64,000 nt of DNA from Trichoplusia ni (lineage: Eukaryota > Arthropoda > Insecta > Lepidoptera > Noctuidae): positions 5,826,336 through 5,890,335 of the forward strand of contig NC_039486.1 of the NCBI RefSeq assembly GCF_003590095.1, in the 5' to 3' direction. Below, piece by piece: positions 63,101 to 64,000 of this stretch. Below the pieces are notes generated by a model. The model saw only the letters and a list, made by a program, of their open reading frames with translations. It had not been told where the DNA came from and did not search any database. Positions within the stretch are counted from its first letter, which is position 1; each line of letters begins with the position of its first letter. Both the position numbers and the translations under genes were made by a program.

Positions 63101-64000
63101 GATACAAAGGTTTGTCCTTCGTGAGTGTCAAAGTCATAACACATCGCGCACTGTGTGTTTAGCGTTGTGAGCTGAGTCCCTCCGCTATCGAAAACCAGCT
63201 TATGATGTAATTGATCATGACAATGTCCAAAAAAATAATGTTTATTGAATCTTCGATAATGATTTATTAAACTTTTTAAATTATAGTTCACGTACATAAT
63301 AAGTAATGAGAAAATTACGTTCTGATTTCAAATTTCTTGTTCAAAATTGTTCACGTAGTCTCGCACGGCACTTTAGTTCGCTACATGGCAAGCACTTGAG
63401 TCTCACACCCATTACACGAACATATTAACAGGGTTTTATTCAAACATGTTAAGAAGCTGACGGTCCAAAATGGAAGGCTAAACAATACCTATTATCTTCA
63501 TAGGAGCCGAGATTGATACGATCCTTCTCGTAAACAGTACACTTTATACATATAGTGTTGTAACTTTGTAAGTAGGCCAGGCGATTCGTCAGCCTACCCC
63601 CACAGACTCACATGTTTACCTTAATTTACATTCTTAATTATTCTCCGAAGAATATAAGAATAAGTAAATGAATACAAAACAGAGCCTGACCTACAGAATA
63701 CTGATGAAAGGTATTCTCAAAATAAACACTGCCTAATCTTTAGCGTATCAGATTGACGAGTCATTTGTAAGATCACTCGCCGCTTATCAAACCAAGTGTA
63801 TACTGCCAGCGCCGGTCCTTTTGACCTCTTTGAGTAATTATATTATGATCATGTGGCTTGACGTTAATTTGTGAAACTGCTCGGAAACCCAACGCTTAGG
63901 TGGCAGGGCAGGGAGTACCGTACCCGATTAATTCAAGAAGTGGAATCCTCGGTGAATTAATGGGACGGCCCGTCGTTCTGAGCCTATTGATCGAGCCTCC
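60141..64000. other. AT-rich non-coding stretch to the window end
   Basis: No exon or repeat family recognised. A short direct duplication (about 34 bases, 60670-60703 and 60711-60744) contains 'aagtatgtcaatttttcaat'. The final 120 bases are GC-richer but show no convincing frame. Confidence 0.45.

Overview
This is a 64 kb stretch of animal nuclear DNA. It is AT-rich and gene-poor, has introns with GT/AG boundaries, and is littered with remnants of retrotransposons and tRNA-derived SINEs. The repeat tails (the 'ctagctgttgcccgcg... cttcagctttatatattagtatagat' type, the 'aaatcggttcagtggttt... acagacagacag' type, and SINE heads with a ggttcgatcc B box) are of kinds I know from moth and butterfly genomes. 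I infer Lepidoptera, probably a moth; the species cannot be told from the sequence.

Layout. (1) 1 to about 5.9 kb: most of a BEL/Pao LTR retrotransposon on the minus strand. It holds one LTR, a primer-binding site, a leader and a single long gag-protease-RT-RNaseH-integrase frame broken by one in-frame stop at 1317-1319. The integrase end and second LTR run off the left edge. (2) About 6 to 43 kb: no gene I can name. It is AT-rich DNA with scattered repeats: a 210-bp MITE with 37-bp inverted ends, LINE 3' tails, an inverted fold-back pair of LINE tails, several SINEs, and two GC-rich patches (24450-24581 and 34228-34382) that look like plus-strand exons behind good splice acceptors. (3) 43.8 to 50.3 kb: the last six coding exons, minus strand, of a TMTC-family gene, best match TMTC2 (ER transmembrane protein with tetratricopeptide repeats). 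The exons join in phase and encode 318 residues of TPR repeats to the stop. The membrane-spanning N-terminal half must lie to the right, beyond or deep within the remaining window. A LINE fragment sits in its last intron. (4) 50.3 to 64 kb: AT-rich DNA with one G-rich patch, a SINE and unassigned sequence; it is probably a long intron or upstream region of the TMTC gene.

The two solid genes are functionally unrelated: one is a mobile element, the other a housekeeping-type secretory-pathway gene. I found no operon, CRISPR array, rRNA or genuine tRNA gene, and no convincing new biological system. The points most worth checking are the two competing splice acceptors in the TMTC gene, a possible internal first exon for it, the fold-back LINE pair, and the two unexplained GC-rich exon-like patches.
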